DNA of 12,980 bases from Candidatus Pacearchaeota archaeon (GTDB taxonomy: Archaea; Nanobdellota; Nanobdellia; Pacearchaeales; GW2011-AR1): the NCBI GenBank assembly GCA_014728745.1, contig WJLC01000062.1, positions 1 through 12,980 of the forward strand, in the 5' to 3' direction. A program made the translations under genes and the position numbers. Of the stretch, positions 8,210-12,980 are shown piece after piece (position 1 is the first letter of the stretch; every line of letters begins with the position of its first letter). The notes below the pieces were generated by a model that saw nothing but the letters and a program-made list of their open reading frames with translations, was not told where the DNA came from and did not search any database.

Positions 8210-8521
8210 ATGAAAATACCAAAGAAAACAAACAGATATTGCCCTTATTGCAATAAAAAAACAGAACAAAAAGTGAAAATAATCTCTACTGGAGGTAAAA
8301 GAGGAACTCTAACAAGAGGAAGCATTTCAAGAGCCAAATCTAGAGGCTTAGGAAGAGGAATAGGCAATAAAGGAAGATGGGGAAGTAAGCCAGCTGTGAG
8401 CAAATTCAAGAGAAAAACAAAAACAACTAAAAAAACAAACATTATGTATACTTGCACAGAATGCAAAAAATCAAAATATCACAAAAAAGGTCAGAGAGCT
8501 GGCAAAGTAAAACAAAAATAA
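8210..8521 (+). CDS. rpl44e: 50S ribosomal protein L44e
   Basis: The 103-residue product starts MKIPKK and has a zinc-binding pair of CxxC knuckles, C11-P-Y-C14 and C82-T-E-C85. Between them lies the basic, glycine-rich middle expected of L44e (archaeal/eukaryotic eL42), a large-subunit protein near the tRNA exit site. Length matches the family (about 90-105). A start 51 nt further upstream (8159) is in frame but adds 17 hydrophobic residues unlike any L44e and would run through the leader hairpin, so the internal ATG is chosen. There is no Shine-Dalgarno. S3Ae follows after 47 nt on the same strand, and tRNA-Val lies upstream behind a T tract. The C-terminus is strongly lysine-rich, as usual. 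Confidence 0.95.
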   Translation: MKIPKKTNRYCPYCNKKTEQKVKIISTGGKRGTLTRGSISRAKSRGLGRGIGNKGRWGSKPAVSKFKRKTKTTKKTNIMYTCTECKKSKYHKKGQRAGKVKQK

Positions 8522-8568
8522 ATTAATCAAAAATTAAATAAAATAAAACCTAATAAAAAAAATATAAA

Positions 8569-9216
8569 ATGGCTAAAGCAAAGAAAAGAAAAAAGTTTTT
8601 TCCTGTAAATATCCCAGTAATCAACAAAGAAATTCAAATCCTTGGTTACAGTCTAGAAAACCTAGAAGGAAGACAAATAAAATATGATTTAACAAGAGTA
8701 CTTAGAGGAAAAAGCACAATACTTAATGCAAAAGTTAGAATTAAAGATGATAATGCTGTCGCTGTTCCAACAAAGATAAAATTAATGCCTTATTATTTAA
8801 AAAGAAAAATAAGAAAAGGTACTAACTATGTTGAAGATTCTTTTTCAACAGAATGCAAAGATGCTAAAATAAGAATAAAACCCTTTTTAATAACGAGAAG
8901 AAAAGTCTCAAGAGCAGTAAGAAAAACCCTAAGACAAAAAGCAAGAAAAGAATTACAAGAATATGCGAAATCAAAAAATTCAGAAGAAATATTCAAAGAT
9001 GTTCTTCAAAACGATCTTCAAAAACCATTAAGTCTTAAATTAAAAAAGACTTACCCTCTTTCACTCTGTGAAATAAGAGTCTTGAAAGTAGAAGAATTCA
9101 AAGATAAAAAAACTTCTGAAAAAAAGAAAAAAAATACTAAAGAACAGTCTAAAAGCAAAACCACAGAAAAAGAACCAGAAAAAAAGACTGAAAAAGCAAA
9201 AGATGCTAAAGAATAA
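8569..9216 (+). CDS. rps3ae: 30S ribosomal protein S3Ae
   Basis: The 215-residue product matches archaeal S3Ae (eS1), a small-subunit protein on the platform near the mRNA exit. Recognisable features are the basic MAKAKKRKK start, the IKYDLTRVLRGKST segment, and the RIKPFLITRRK region at about 101-111. The K-x-x-YPLSLCEIRVLKVE stretch corresponds to the family's YPLR-V-x-I-x-KV motif. From about residue 176 the protein becomes an almost pure Lys/Glu/Thr/Ser tail, a low-complexity extension that is probably disordered. It lies 47 nt after L44e with no Shine-Dalgarno; the A/T-only spacer could hold a second promoter, so co-transcription is likely but not certain. Stop TAA at 9214-9216 lies just before the tRNA-Thr TATA box. 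Confidence 0.93.
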   Translation: MAKAKKRKKFFPVNIPVINKEIQILGYSLENLEGRQIKYDLTRVLRGKSTILNAKVRIKDDNAVAVPTKIKLMPYYLKRKIRKGTNYVEDSFSTECKDAKIRIKPFLITRRKVSRAVRKTLRQKARKELQEYAKSKNSEEIFKDVLQNDLQKPLSLKLKKTYPLSLCEIRVLKVEEFKDKKTSEKKKKNTKEQSKSKTTEKEPEKKTEKAKDAKE

Positions 9217-9220
9217 ATCT

Positions 9221-9226
9221 TTTAAA
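9221..9226 (+). promoter_or_regulatory. TATA box for tRNA-Thr
   Basis: TTTAAA is centred about 32 nt before the mature tRNA 5' end (9256). This would start transcription near 9250, leaving a short 5' leader for RNase P to remove. Confidence 0.5.
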
Positions 9227-9255
9227 CTATCTTCTTATACTTCTATTATGCTAAT

Positions 9256-9372
9256 GCCTGTATAGCTCAGTGGCAGAGCGACTGCCTTGTAAACTTCAGG
9301 TCTCCTGTAGTTGTTCAGGAAACTTGTTTTCATGACAGCAGTAGGTCGGGGGTTCAAATCCCTCTACAGGCT
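9256..9372 (+). tRNA. tRNA-Thr (anticodon TGT) with an anticodon-loop intron
   Basis: The acceptor stem GCCTGTA (9256-9262) pairs with TACAGGC (9365-9371), with discriminator T at 9372. The D stem is GCTC/GAGC. The anticodon stem ACTGC (9281-9285) pairs with GCAGT (9338-9342), and the loop begins CTTGTA with anticodon TGT at 9288-9290. The variable loop is AGGTC, and the T stem GGGGG/CCCTC (one G-T pair) encloses TTCAAAT. The two anticodon-stem halves are separated by about 45 extra bases, so the gene is intron-containing. G1-C72, C2-G71 and U73 fit archaeal threonine identity. CCA is not encoded. A T-rich tract from 9372 on is the likely terminator. Confidence 0.93.
9292..9336 (+). other. 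tRNA-Thr intron (about 45 nt)
   Basis: Removing 9292-9336 restores a seven-base anticodon loop CTTGTAA, placing the intron at the canonical 37/38 site; 9293-9337 gives the same mature sequence. In the 9292-9336 register the four-base core of the expected bulge-helix-bulge (CTTG with CATG) has a T-T mismatch. In the shifted register TTGT pairs with ATGA using two G-U pairs, but then the flanking anticodon-stem pairs are disturbed. The splice motif is therefore relaxed, and the exact boundary is uncertain by one base. Confidence 0.75.
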
Positions 9373-9386
9373 TTTTATTTTCTTTT

Positions 9387-10124
9387 TTACAAAATCTTAG
9401 TAAGAACGATTAATAATGCAAGCAAAACACCAATTAAAAATGCAATAACAGAATGTTTCTTGTTTTTTCTTGTCTGTCTTTGAGCCTCAGGCAATAAATG
9501 TGATGCTGACAAATAAATCAAAACACCTGTGACAAATCCAAGAGCAAGTCCTAAGTTAGACCCAGATAATTTTCTTATAAAAGGGTATGCAACAAAAGCA
9601 CCTATTGGTGTTGTTAAAGATGCAATTAAAAATGCGTAAAAAGCTGCTTTCTTTTTTTGAACATTACTTTTAATAAGCAAAGAAAAAGCTATTACTCCTT
9701 CTGCAAATTCATGAACAACCAAGCCAATTCCTGCTAAAAACCCAATAAAAACAGATGCACTGAACATTACAGAATAAACCACGCCATCAACAAAAGAATG
9801 TATCCCAATTCCTTCTGCAGCAGTTATTCCAAAAGCAAGAGATTTTTTCTTTGTCCTTGCCCTAATTACCTGGTTACTAAAAAACATAAACAAAAATCCA
9901 ACTAATGCTGCAGCACCTGCATAAGGTGTTTTTTCTAAAGCATTAGGTAATGCAAACATTAAAGGAACAGAAATCAAAACACCTGCTGCAAAACACATAA
10001 GATAATTTTTTGATTTTTCTGCCCATTTTTTATTTTTAAAAATAGCAAAAATTCCTAACCCATTGATTATTGCTGCACCAATAGAGAATATTGCAATCCA
10101 TTGAAAAACACTTAACTCAACCAT
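9387..10124 (-). CDS. ZIP-family divalent metal transporter
   Basis: The 245-residue product has eight hydrophobic segments, about 6-28, 41-59, 69-86, 97-121, 124-150, 160-182, 189-212 and 224-243. This is the ZIP (zinc/iron permease) fold. The metal-site helices are clear: TM4 carries H109-S-F-V-D113-G and TM5 carries H138-E-F-A-E142-G. TM7 carries H209-L-L-P-E213, also typical. Members move Zn, Fe or Mn into the cytosol; the substrate here cannot be told from sequence. A short basic loop (151-159) stands in for the longer His-rich loop seen in some homologues. The gene converges on tRNA-Thr with a 14-nt gap. A TATA box 44 nt ahead of the ATG implies a short leader. The DUF134/DUF5320 genes lie upstream on the same strand and may belong to the same metal-related context. 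Confidence 0.92.
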   Translation of the reverse strand: MVELSVFQWIAIFSIGAAIINGLGIFAIFKNKKWAEKSKNYLMCFAAGVLISVPLMFALPNALEKTPYAGAAALVGFLFMFFSNQVIRARTKKKSLAFGITAAEGIGIHSFVDGVVYSVMFSASVFIGFLAGIGLVVHEFAEGVIAFSLLIKSNVQKKKAAFYAFLIASLTTPIGAFVAYPFIRKLSGSNLGLALGFVTGVLIYLSASHLLPEAQRQTRKNKKHSVIAFLIGVLLALLIVLTKIL

Positions 10125-10163
10125 TTTATTATTGTTTTAATCATTCATAATTTACTTTTAGAG

Positions 10164-10172
10164 TATTTATAA
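10164..10172 (-). promoter_or_regulatory. TATA box of the ZIP transporter gene
   Basis: TTATAAATA on the minus strand is centred about 44 nt before the ZIP ATG (10124), predicting transcription from about 10142 and an AT-rich leader without a Shine-Dalgarno. Confidence 0.45.
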
Positions 10173-10236
10173 CTTCTTTAAAACACTGGAAACACAGGAA
10201 CCAAGAATAGCCAATGACTCTTTTTTCATTTTATAA

Positions 10237-10728
10237 TTACGCTCTTGTCATTAATTTTCCGCATTTAGGGCATTTTTTATTCATGCACGGCTGTCCTCTT
10301 GTCTGAGGTTCTTCATGCCCGCATTTAGGGCATTTACACTTGCCTCCAGGACCTGCTGAGCTTCCACCCATTCTTCCTCTGCCACCTGCTGGTGCTCTCC
10401 TTCTCAAGCCCCTACCTTTTCCTGCTCCTGCTCTTTGAACCATTTTATATTTGCCCCCCTTGATTTTGATTGCCATTCCCTTAACAACTGCCTCTGATAA
10501 TTTTTTTCTCGCACTTTTTAATATTCTTGAAAAAGTTGGTTGAGAAACCTTCATCTTTTTTCCTGCCTTATTTTGTGGAATCCCTTCTAAATCAACTAAC
10601 CTTATTGCCTCATATTCACTCACAGTTAAAACCACTTCATTTAAATTAGCCATGGGAATTCCCGCTGGCTTAAAGTAATTCACTTCTGGCATATATTGTA
10701 TTCTTCTAAATCTTCTTGGTCTTGGCAT
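10237..10728 (-). CDS. DUF134-family HTH protein with C-terminal zinc ribbon
   Basis: Residues 1-95 match the DUF134 family: MPRPRRFRRI start, a middle segment SEYEAIRLVDLEGI, and a sigma-70 region 4-like helix-turn-helix around VSQPTFSRILKSARKKLSEA (61-80), then an IKIKGG strand. DUF134 proteins are putative DNA-binding proteins common in anaerobes. A Gly/Arg-rich linker (about 99-130) leads to a zinc or iron ribbon with C131, C133, C136, C148, C153 and C156. That makes it longer (163 aa) than the minimal family. The start is supported by AGAGG at 10738-10734, five bases before the ATG. It follows the DUF5320 gene after 78 nt that include a terminator-like hairpin. From family knowledge, DUF134 and DUF5320 often sit together near NifX-like and Mrp-type metal-cluster proteins; a regulatory role in metal or Fe-S homeostasis is inference. 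Confidence 0.88.
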   Translation of the reverse strand: MPRPRRFRRIQYMPEVNYFKPAGIPMANLNEVVLTVSEYEAIRLVDLEGIPQNKAGKKMKVSQPTFSRILKSARKKLSEAVVKGMAIKIKGGKYKMVQRAGAGKGRGLRRRAPAGGRGRMGGSSAGPGGKCKCPKCGHEEPQTRGQPCMNKKCPKCGKLMTRA

Positions 10729-10762
10729 TGAATCCTCTATTTTTTAATAAATAAAATAAACT

Positions 10763-10799
10763 AAAAAAAGAAAGCAAAAGGTGATTAAAAACCTTGCTT
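10763..10799 (-). terminator. Terminator-like hairpin plus T tract between DUF5320 and DUF134 genes
   Basis: Reading the minus strand, AAGCAAGG pairs with CCTT-(TT)-GCTT: eight pairs, a two-base bulge and a ten-base loop. TC and then seven T residues follow. The hairpin begins 8 nt after the DUF5320 stop. It could end the DUF5320 transcript or reduce read-through into DUF134. Confidence 0.5.
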
Positions 10800-10806
10800 A
10801 GTAAAA

Positions 10807-11148
10807 TTATTCAGATTTTAATCCCTTAAGCCTTTCTTGTATGTCTTGCATTTCAGCCTTTAGGTCTTCAAGATCCTGCTCCAGAATTTCTTTTTCCTGG
10901 TTTTCTGAAACAACAACTGGTTGAACTGGTTGGACTGTTTGGGCCTGCATTGCACCTTGTGCTTGTGTTGGATTTGCAAAGGCTCTTCTTCTGAAGCCAA
11001 AGCCTCTTCCAAAGCCTCTGCCCATTCCTCTACCACACCTAGGAACACCTTTAGTGAATCCTGGGCTGTTATAACCAGCGCAAAACCCCATTGCTCTTCC
11101 AGTCATAGGTCCTTGACCATTTGGGCCTGTTCTATCTCCATTTGGCAT
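10807..11148 (-). CDS. DUF5320-family protein
   Basis: The 113-residue product opens with the family signature MPNGDRTGPNGQGPMTGR followed by G-F-C-A-G-Y-N-S-P-G-F. A Gly/Arg/Phe-rich, probably unstructured segment comes next (about 38-56), then a Gln/Val-rich linker. A charged coiled coil closes it (about 83-112), likely for oligomerisation. Cysteines C23 and C38 are the only ones. The molecular function of DUF5320 is unknown; members occur with Mrp/NifX/DUF134 genes in anaerobic prokaryotes, which hints at metal-cluster handling. The start is fixed by GGAGA at 11160-11156, eight bases ahead of the ATG. Upstream lies a TATA box flanked by two identical-type palindromes, so transcription is probably regulated. 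The DUF134 gene follows on the same strand. Confidence 0.85.
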   Translation of the reverse strand: MPNGDRTGPNGQGPMTGRAMGFCAGYNSPGFTKGVPRCGRGMGRGFGRGFGFRRRAFANPTQAQGAMQAQTVQPVQPVVVSENQEKEILEQDLEDLKAEMQDIQERLKGLKSE

Positions 11149-11194
11149 TTTATTTTCTCCTTGTTTTTGCTTTTGCTTTATAGCTTTTATTTAG

Positions 11195-11214
11195 TTATGA
11201 ATACTTATTCATAA
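11195..11214. promoter_or_regulatory. Operator-like palindrome 1 (downstream of the DUF5320 TATA box)
   Basis: TTATGAATA-CT-TATTCATAA is a perfect 9-bp inverted repeat with a 2-bp spacer, and its core is TGAATA-N2-TATTCA. It lies between the TATA box and the predicted start site of the DUF5320 gene, where a bound repressor would block initiation. The core resembles operators of ArsR/SmtB metalloregulators, but the binding protein is not identified. Confidence 0.6.
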
Positions 11215-11217
11215 TAC

Positions 11218-11226
11218 TATTTAAAT
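11218..11226 (-). promoter_or_regulatory. TATA box of the DUF5320 gene
   Basis: ATTTAAATA on the minus strand is centred at about 11222. It predicts a start near 11196 and a leader of about 48 nt carrying the Shine-Dalgarno. Confidence 0.55.
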
Positions 11227-11232
11227 GTTTCG

Positions 11233-11252
11233 TTTTGAATATATATTCAAAA
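11233..11252. promoter_or_regulatory. Operator-like palindrome 2 (upstream of the DUF5320 TATA box)
   Basis: TTTTGAATAT-ATATTCAAAA is a perfect 20-bp palindrome. It contains the same TGAATA-N2-TATTCA core as the palindrome at 11195-11214, 38 bp away centre to centre. It covers the BRE-proximal side of the TATA box, so the two sites bracket the core promoter. Confidence 0.6.
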
Positions 11253-11266
11253 GTAAAAGTAAAAGT
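11249..11266. repeat. Three tandem copies of AAAAGT
   Basis: A 6-bp unit is repeated three times exactly. It begins inside the right arm of the second palindrome and runs away from the promoter. Confidence 0.7.
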
Positions 11267-11280
11267 AAACAAGTCATAAA

Positions 11281-11313
11281 AATTAAATTAAATTAAATTA
11301 AATTAAATTAAAT
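11281..11313. repeat. Microsatellite of AATTA, about 6.6 copies
   Basis: Six exact copies of the pentamer AATTA plus AAT lie in the GINS/DUF5320 spacer, upstream of the regulated DUF5320 promoter and downstream of the GINS stop. Looser taattaaa-type copies continue near 11348-11365. Copy number could vary by slippage. Confidence 0.85.
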
Positions 11314-11372
11314 CTCGCTTAATTTAACGCAACATATTATAGAACCTAATTAAACATAATTAAACTAATAAA

Positions 11373-11927
11373 CTAATCTAAACTTGGTTCAGCCTTGTCA
11401 TCGTCTATTAAAATCTTAGCTATTTCAGCAGGAATATTTGCCATTTGCCCTTTTTTAAAAGGACCAATTTTATTTCCATCAGGATCTAAAAATTCGTCTA
11501 CATCTTTTTTAAACGCAATCAATTCATTATTTTTTATTGATTCCTTTTTTCCTTCTAATGCATGGTTAAGTCTTTTATCACTCTCGTCAATACACCTCAT
11601 TAATTCTTCAAATAAATCTTTTTCAATAGGAATCATGTTCTCAAAATCCTGTCTTGAAATTCCTGTCTCAGCCGCAATTAAAACAAGGTTCAAAATCTTT
11701 TTTCTTCTACGAAGCATAAGCTCTTTGAATAAAGTTATTGCATTCTCAAGCTGTTTTTTTGTCTTTATTATAACATCTGAGAAAATATCCTCTTCTTTTG
11801 ATGCAACTTCTTTTTTCTCCTTTAAATAAGAAGACACTTCTCCAATAAACCTCTTAGGCAGGCTCTGAAGCTTGTCAGAATATCTTTCTTTTCTAGCTGC
11901 CTCATAAATATCATTATATGTTATCAT
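11373..11927 (-). CDS. GINS complex subunit, Gins51/Gins15 type
   Basis: The 184-residue product has the A-then-B domain order of archaeal Gins51 (Sld5/Psf1-like). An all-helical A domain (about 1-125) starts MITYNDIYEAARKERYSDKL. A linker follows, then a small beta B domain (about 139-178) with F-L-D-P-D-G (146-151), G-P-F-K-K-G (155-160) and an IPAEIAKILI end. GINS bridges the MCM helicase and primase/GAN at the replication fork. Where archaea lack Gins23, Gins51 forms a homotetramer; no Gins23 is in this window. Length fits the family. It is divergent from ftsY with a 186-nt spacer. TTTTAATG (11962-11955) about 31 nt before the ATG is a weak TATA candidate, and no Shine-Dalgarno is seen. 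Confidence 0.9.
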   Translation of the reverse strand: MITYNDIYEAARKERYSDKLQSLPKRFIGEVSSYLKEKKEVASKEEDIFSDVIIKTKKQLENAITLFKELMLRRRKKILNLVLIAAETGISRQDFENMIPIEKDLFEELMRCIDESDKRLNHALEGKKESIKNNELIAFKKDVDEFLDPDGNKIGPFKKGQMANIPAEIAKILIDDDKAEPSLD

Positions 11928-12085
11928 TTTGTTTTTGTTTTCTTTTGTTTTTACATTAAAACAAGGTTCATTTGATTTTTAATGATTACTATGGTTGAAT
12001 ATACCTGATTTTCAAGATTTCAAAAGATTTCGTATTCTTTCACCACATTTTACCTCTTTTAACAAAAAAAGGCCAATAGTTAATA

Positions 12086-12093
12086 TTATAAAA
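12086..12093 (+). promoter_or_regulatory. TATA box of ftsY
   Basis: TTATAAAA is centred about 25 nt before the ATG at 12114, which predicts a leaderless ftsY mRNA and supports that start codon. Confidence 0.5.
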
Positions 12094-12113
12094 TAAATCC
12101 TCTTTTTGTGAGC

Positions 12114-12980
12114 ATGTTTAAATTCTTAAAGAAAAAACTAGGCAATTGGGCTAAAAAAGTCTCAAGTAAAAAGGAAGAAGAAGTAGAGCAAAAACAAAAG
12201 CAAGAGAAAGAAGAAAAAGCAGTTGAAAAAATCAAAAAAGAGGCTGTGAAAAAATCAAAAAAGAAGAAAGTTAAGAAAAAGGCATCTAGTAAAAAAGAAA
12301 AACCCTCGCCTAAAGAAAAAAAGAAACCCAAAGAAAAAGACAAAAAAGCAGAAGTTGAGAAAAAAACAAAGCCTAAAGAACCAATTGAGCCAGGTAAAAA
12401 AGGATTTTTCAAAAAAATAAAAGATAAAATCCAAAAAGTAAAAATAACTGAAGAAGATTTTGAAATTTATTCAGAAGAGCTTGAAATGCTTTTGCTTGAA
12501 AATAATGTTGCATTAAAAGTAGCAGAAAAAATAATCAAAGAATTAAAAGAAAGAATTGTTGGAAAAGAGCTTTTGAAAAAAGAAGTTGAATTTGAAATAA
12601 AAGACGCGTTTAAAGAAATAATTAAAGAAATACTTATTGAGCCTTTTAATTTAATTGAAAAAATAAAAGAAAAATCACAGAAAGAAAAAGAACCTTATGT
12701 AGTGTTGTTCTGCGGAGTAAATGGAACTGGAAAAACAACCACAATTGCAAAAATTGCTCAGGAATTAAAAAATCAAAACCTAAGTTGTGTTTTTGCAGCA
12801 GCAGACACCTTTAGAGCTGCTTCAATTGAACAAATAAAAAAACATGGAGAAAAACTAAATGTAAAGGTCATTGCTCATGATTATGGAAGCGACCCTGCAG
12901 CAGTTGCTTATGATGCAATTGAATACGCAAAAAACAATAATATTAATGCAGTTCTCATAGATACTGCAGGAAGAATGCAC
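12114..12980 (+). CDS. ftsY: Signal recognition particle receptor FtsY (partial, right end cut)
   Basis: The frame from ATG 12114 stays open for 289 codons to the window edge. FtsY is the SRP receptor GTPase that docks ribosome-SRP complexes at the membrane. Residues 1-12 form a short amphipathic start (MFKFLKKKLGNW). Residues 13-110 are a highly charged Lys/Glu A-domain-like tail of very low complexity. The four-helix N domain runs about 111-190. The G domain starts at about 194: G1 loop G201-V-N-G-T-G-K-T-T, insertion-box motif A230-D-T-F-R-A-A with IEQ, H-D-Y-G-S-D-P-A-A-V, and G3 D283-T-A-G-R. The GVNGTGKTTT variant and N-terminal tail distinguish FtsY from Ffh/SRP54, which lacks such a tail. 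The G4 (TKxD) region and the C-terminal helix lie beyond the window. It is divergent from GINS. Confidence 0.94.
   Translation, partial: MFKFLKKKLGNWAKKVSSKKEEEVEQKQKQEKEEKAVEKIKKEAVKKSKKKKVKKKASSKKEKPSPKEKKKPKEKDKKAEVEKKTKPKEPIEPGKKGFFKKIKDKIQKVKITEEDFEIYSEELEMLLLENNVALKVAEKIIKELKERIVGKELLKKEVEFEIKDAFKEIIKEILIEPFNLIEKIKEKSQKEKEPYVVLFCGVNGTGKTTTIAKIAQELKNQNLSCVFAAADTFRAASIEQIKKHGEKLNVKVIAHDYGSDPAAVAYDAIEYAKNNNINAVLIDTAGRMH

Noticed and set aside
8245..8466. Hydrophobic 73-codon frame antisense to L44e
   Set aside because: It is a by-product of the Lys/Gly-rich codons of L44e on the other strand, with no start signals of its own.
10137..10152. Half-site TTATGAAT in the ZIP leader as a third operator
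   Set aside because: Only one arm matches the DUF5320 palindromes; a half-site of this kind is expected by chance in such AT-rich DNA.
10921..11214. 97-codon plus-strand frame across the DUF5320 gene and its promoter
   Set aside because: It is antisense to a gene with a recognisable family signature and a good Shine-Dalgarno, and has none itself.
11281..11313. CRISPR-like array
   Set aside because: The unit is only 5 bp with no spacers; it is a microsatellite.
12086..12412. 108-codon Phe/Ser-rich minus-strand frame
   Set aside because: It mirrors the lysine-rich tail of FtsY (AAA/GAA codons read as TTT/TTC); the FtsY frame has clear GTPase motifs.

Overview
The window is an AT-rich archaeal chromosome segment. 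It encodes archaeal/eukaryotic-type ribosomal proteins (L44e, S3Ae), a GINS replication subunit, an SRP receptor FtsY with a very lysine-rich N-terminus, and a tRNA-Thr interrupted in the anticodon loop. It also has TATA boxes about 25 bp ahead of several start codons, as in leaderless archaeal transcripts. Small compact genes, short spacers and an exported-protein style seen in Pacearchaeota/Woesearchaeota point to a DPANN archaeon. That lineage assignment is an inference from protein style, not from a marker-gene search.

Layout. 1-7932 (minus strand) holds a probable cell-surface gene set. A 59-residue two-helix membrane protein comes first, then a 634-residue membrane-anchored protein with a pilin-like N-terminus, then a giant 1896-residue cysteine-containing exported protein. 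The start of a further gene overlaps the giant gene's stop codon by ATGA and has a strong Shine-Dalgarno. 7955-9216 (plus strand) holds tRNA-Val(GAC), L44e (preceded by a long 5'-leader hairpin) and S3Ae. 9256-9372 is an intron-containing tRNA-Thr(TGT). 9387-10124 (minus) is a ZIP-family metal transporter. 10237-11148 (minus) carries a DUF5320 protein and a DUF134 HTH protein fused to a zinc ribbon. The DUF5320 promoter is bracketed by two matching palindromes resembling metalloregulator operators. 11373-11927 (minus) is GINS (Gins51/15 type). 12114 to the right edge (plus) is FtsY, cut by the window end.

How the parts fit. The central and right parts are housekeeping information processing (translation, secretion targeting, replication). 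The ZIP, DUF134 and DUF5320 genes look like a metal-related group, with the twin palindromes as the likely control point. The left 8 kb is the least understood part: a putative extracellular complex of unknown function, plausibly involved in surface structure or host contact.

No gap longer than 300 bases lacks a gene. The largest spacers are 11149-11372 (operators, TATA box, two short tandem repeats), 11928-12113 (divergent GINS/FtsY promoters), 8067-8209 (tRNA terminator, L44e promoter and leader hairpins), 7640-7752 (promoter of the 634-residue gene) and 10125-10236 (ZIP promoter and a possible 20-codon ORF).
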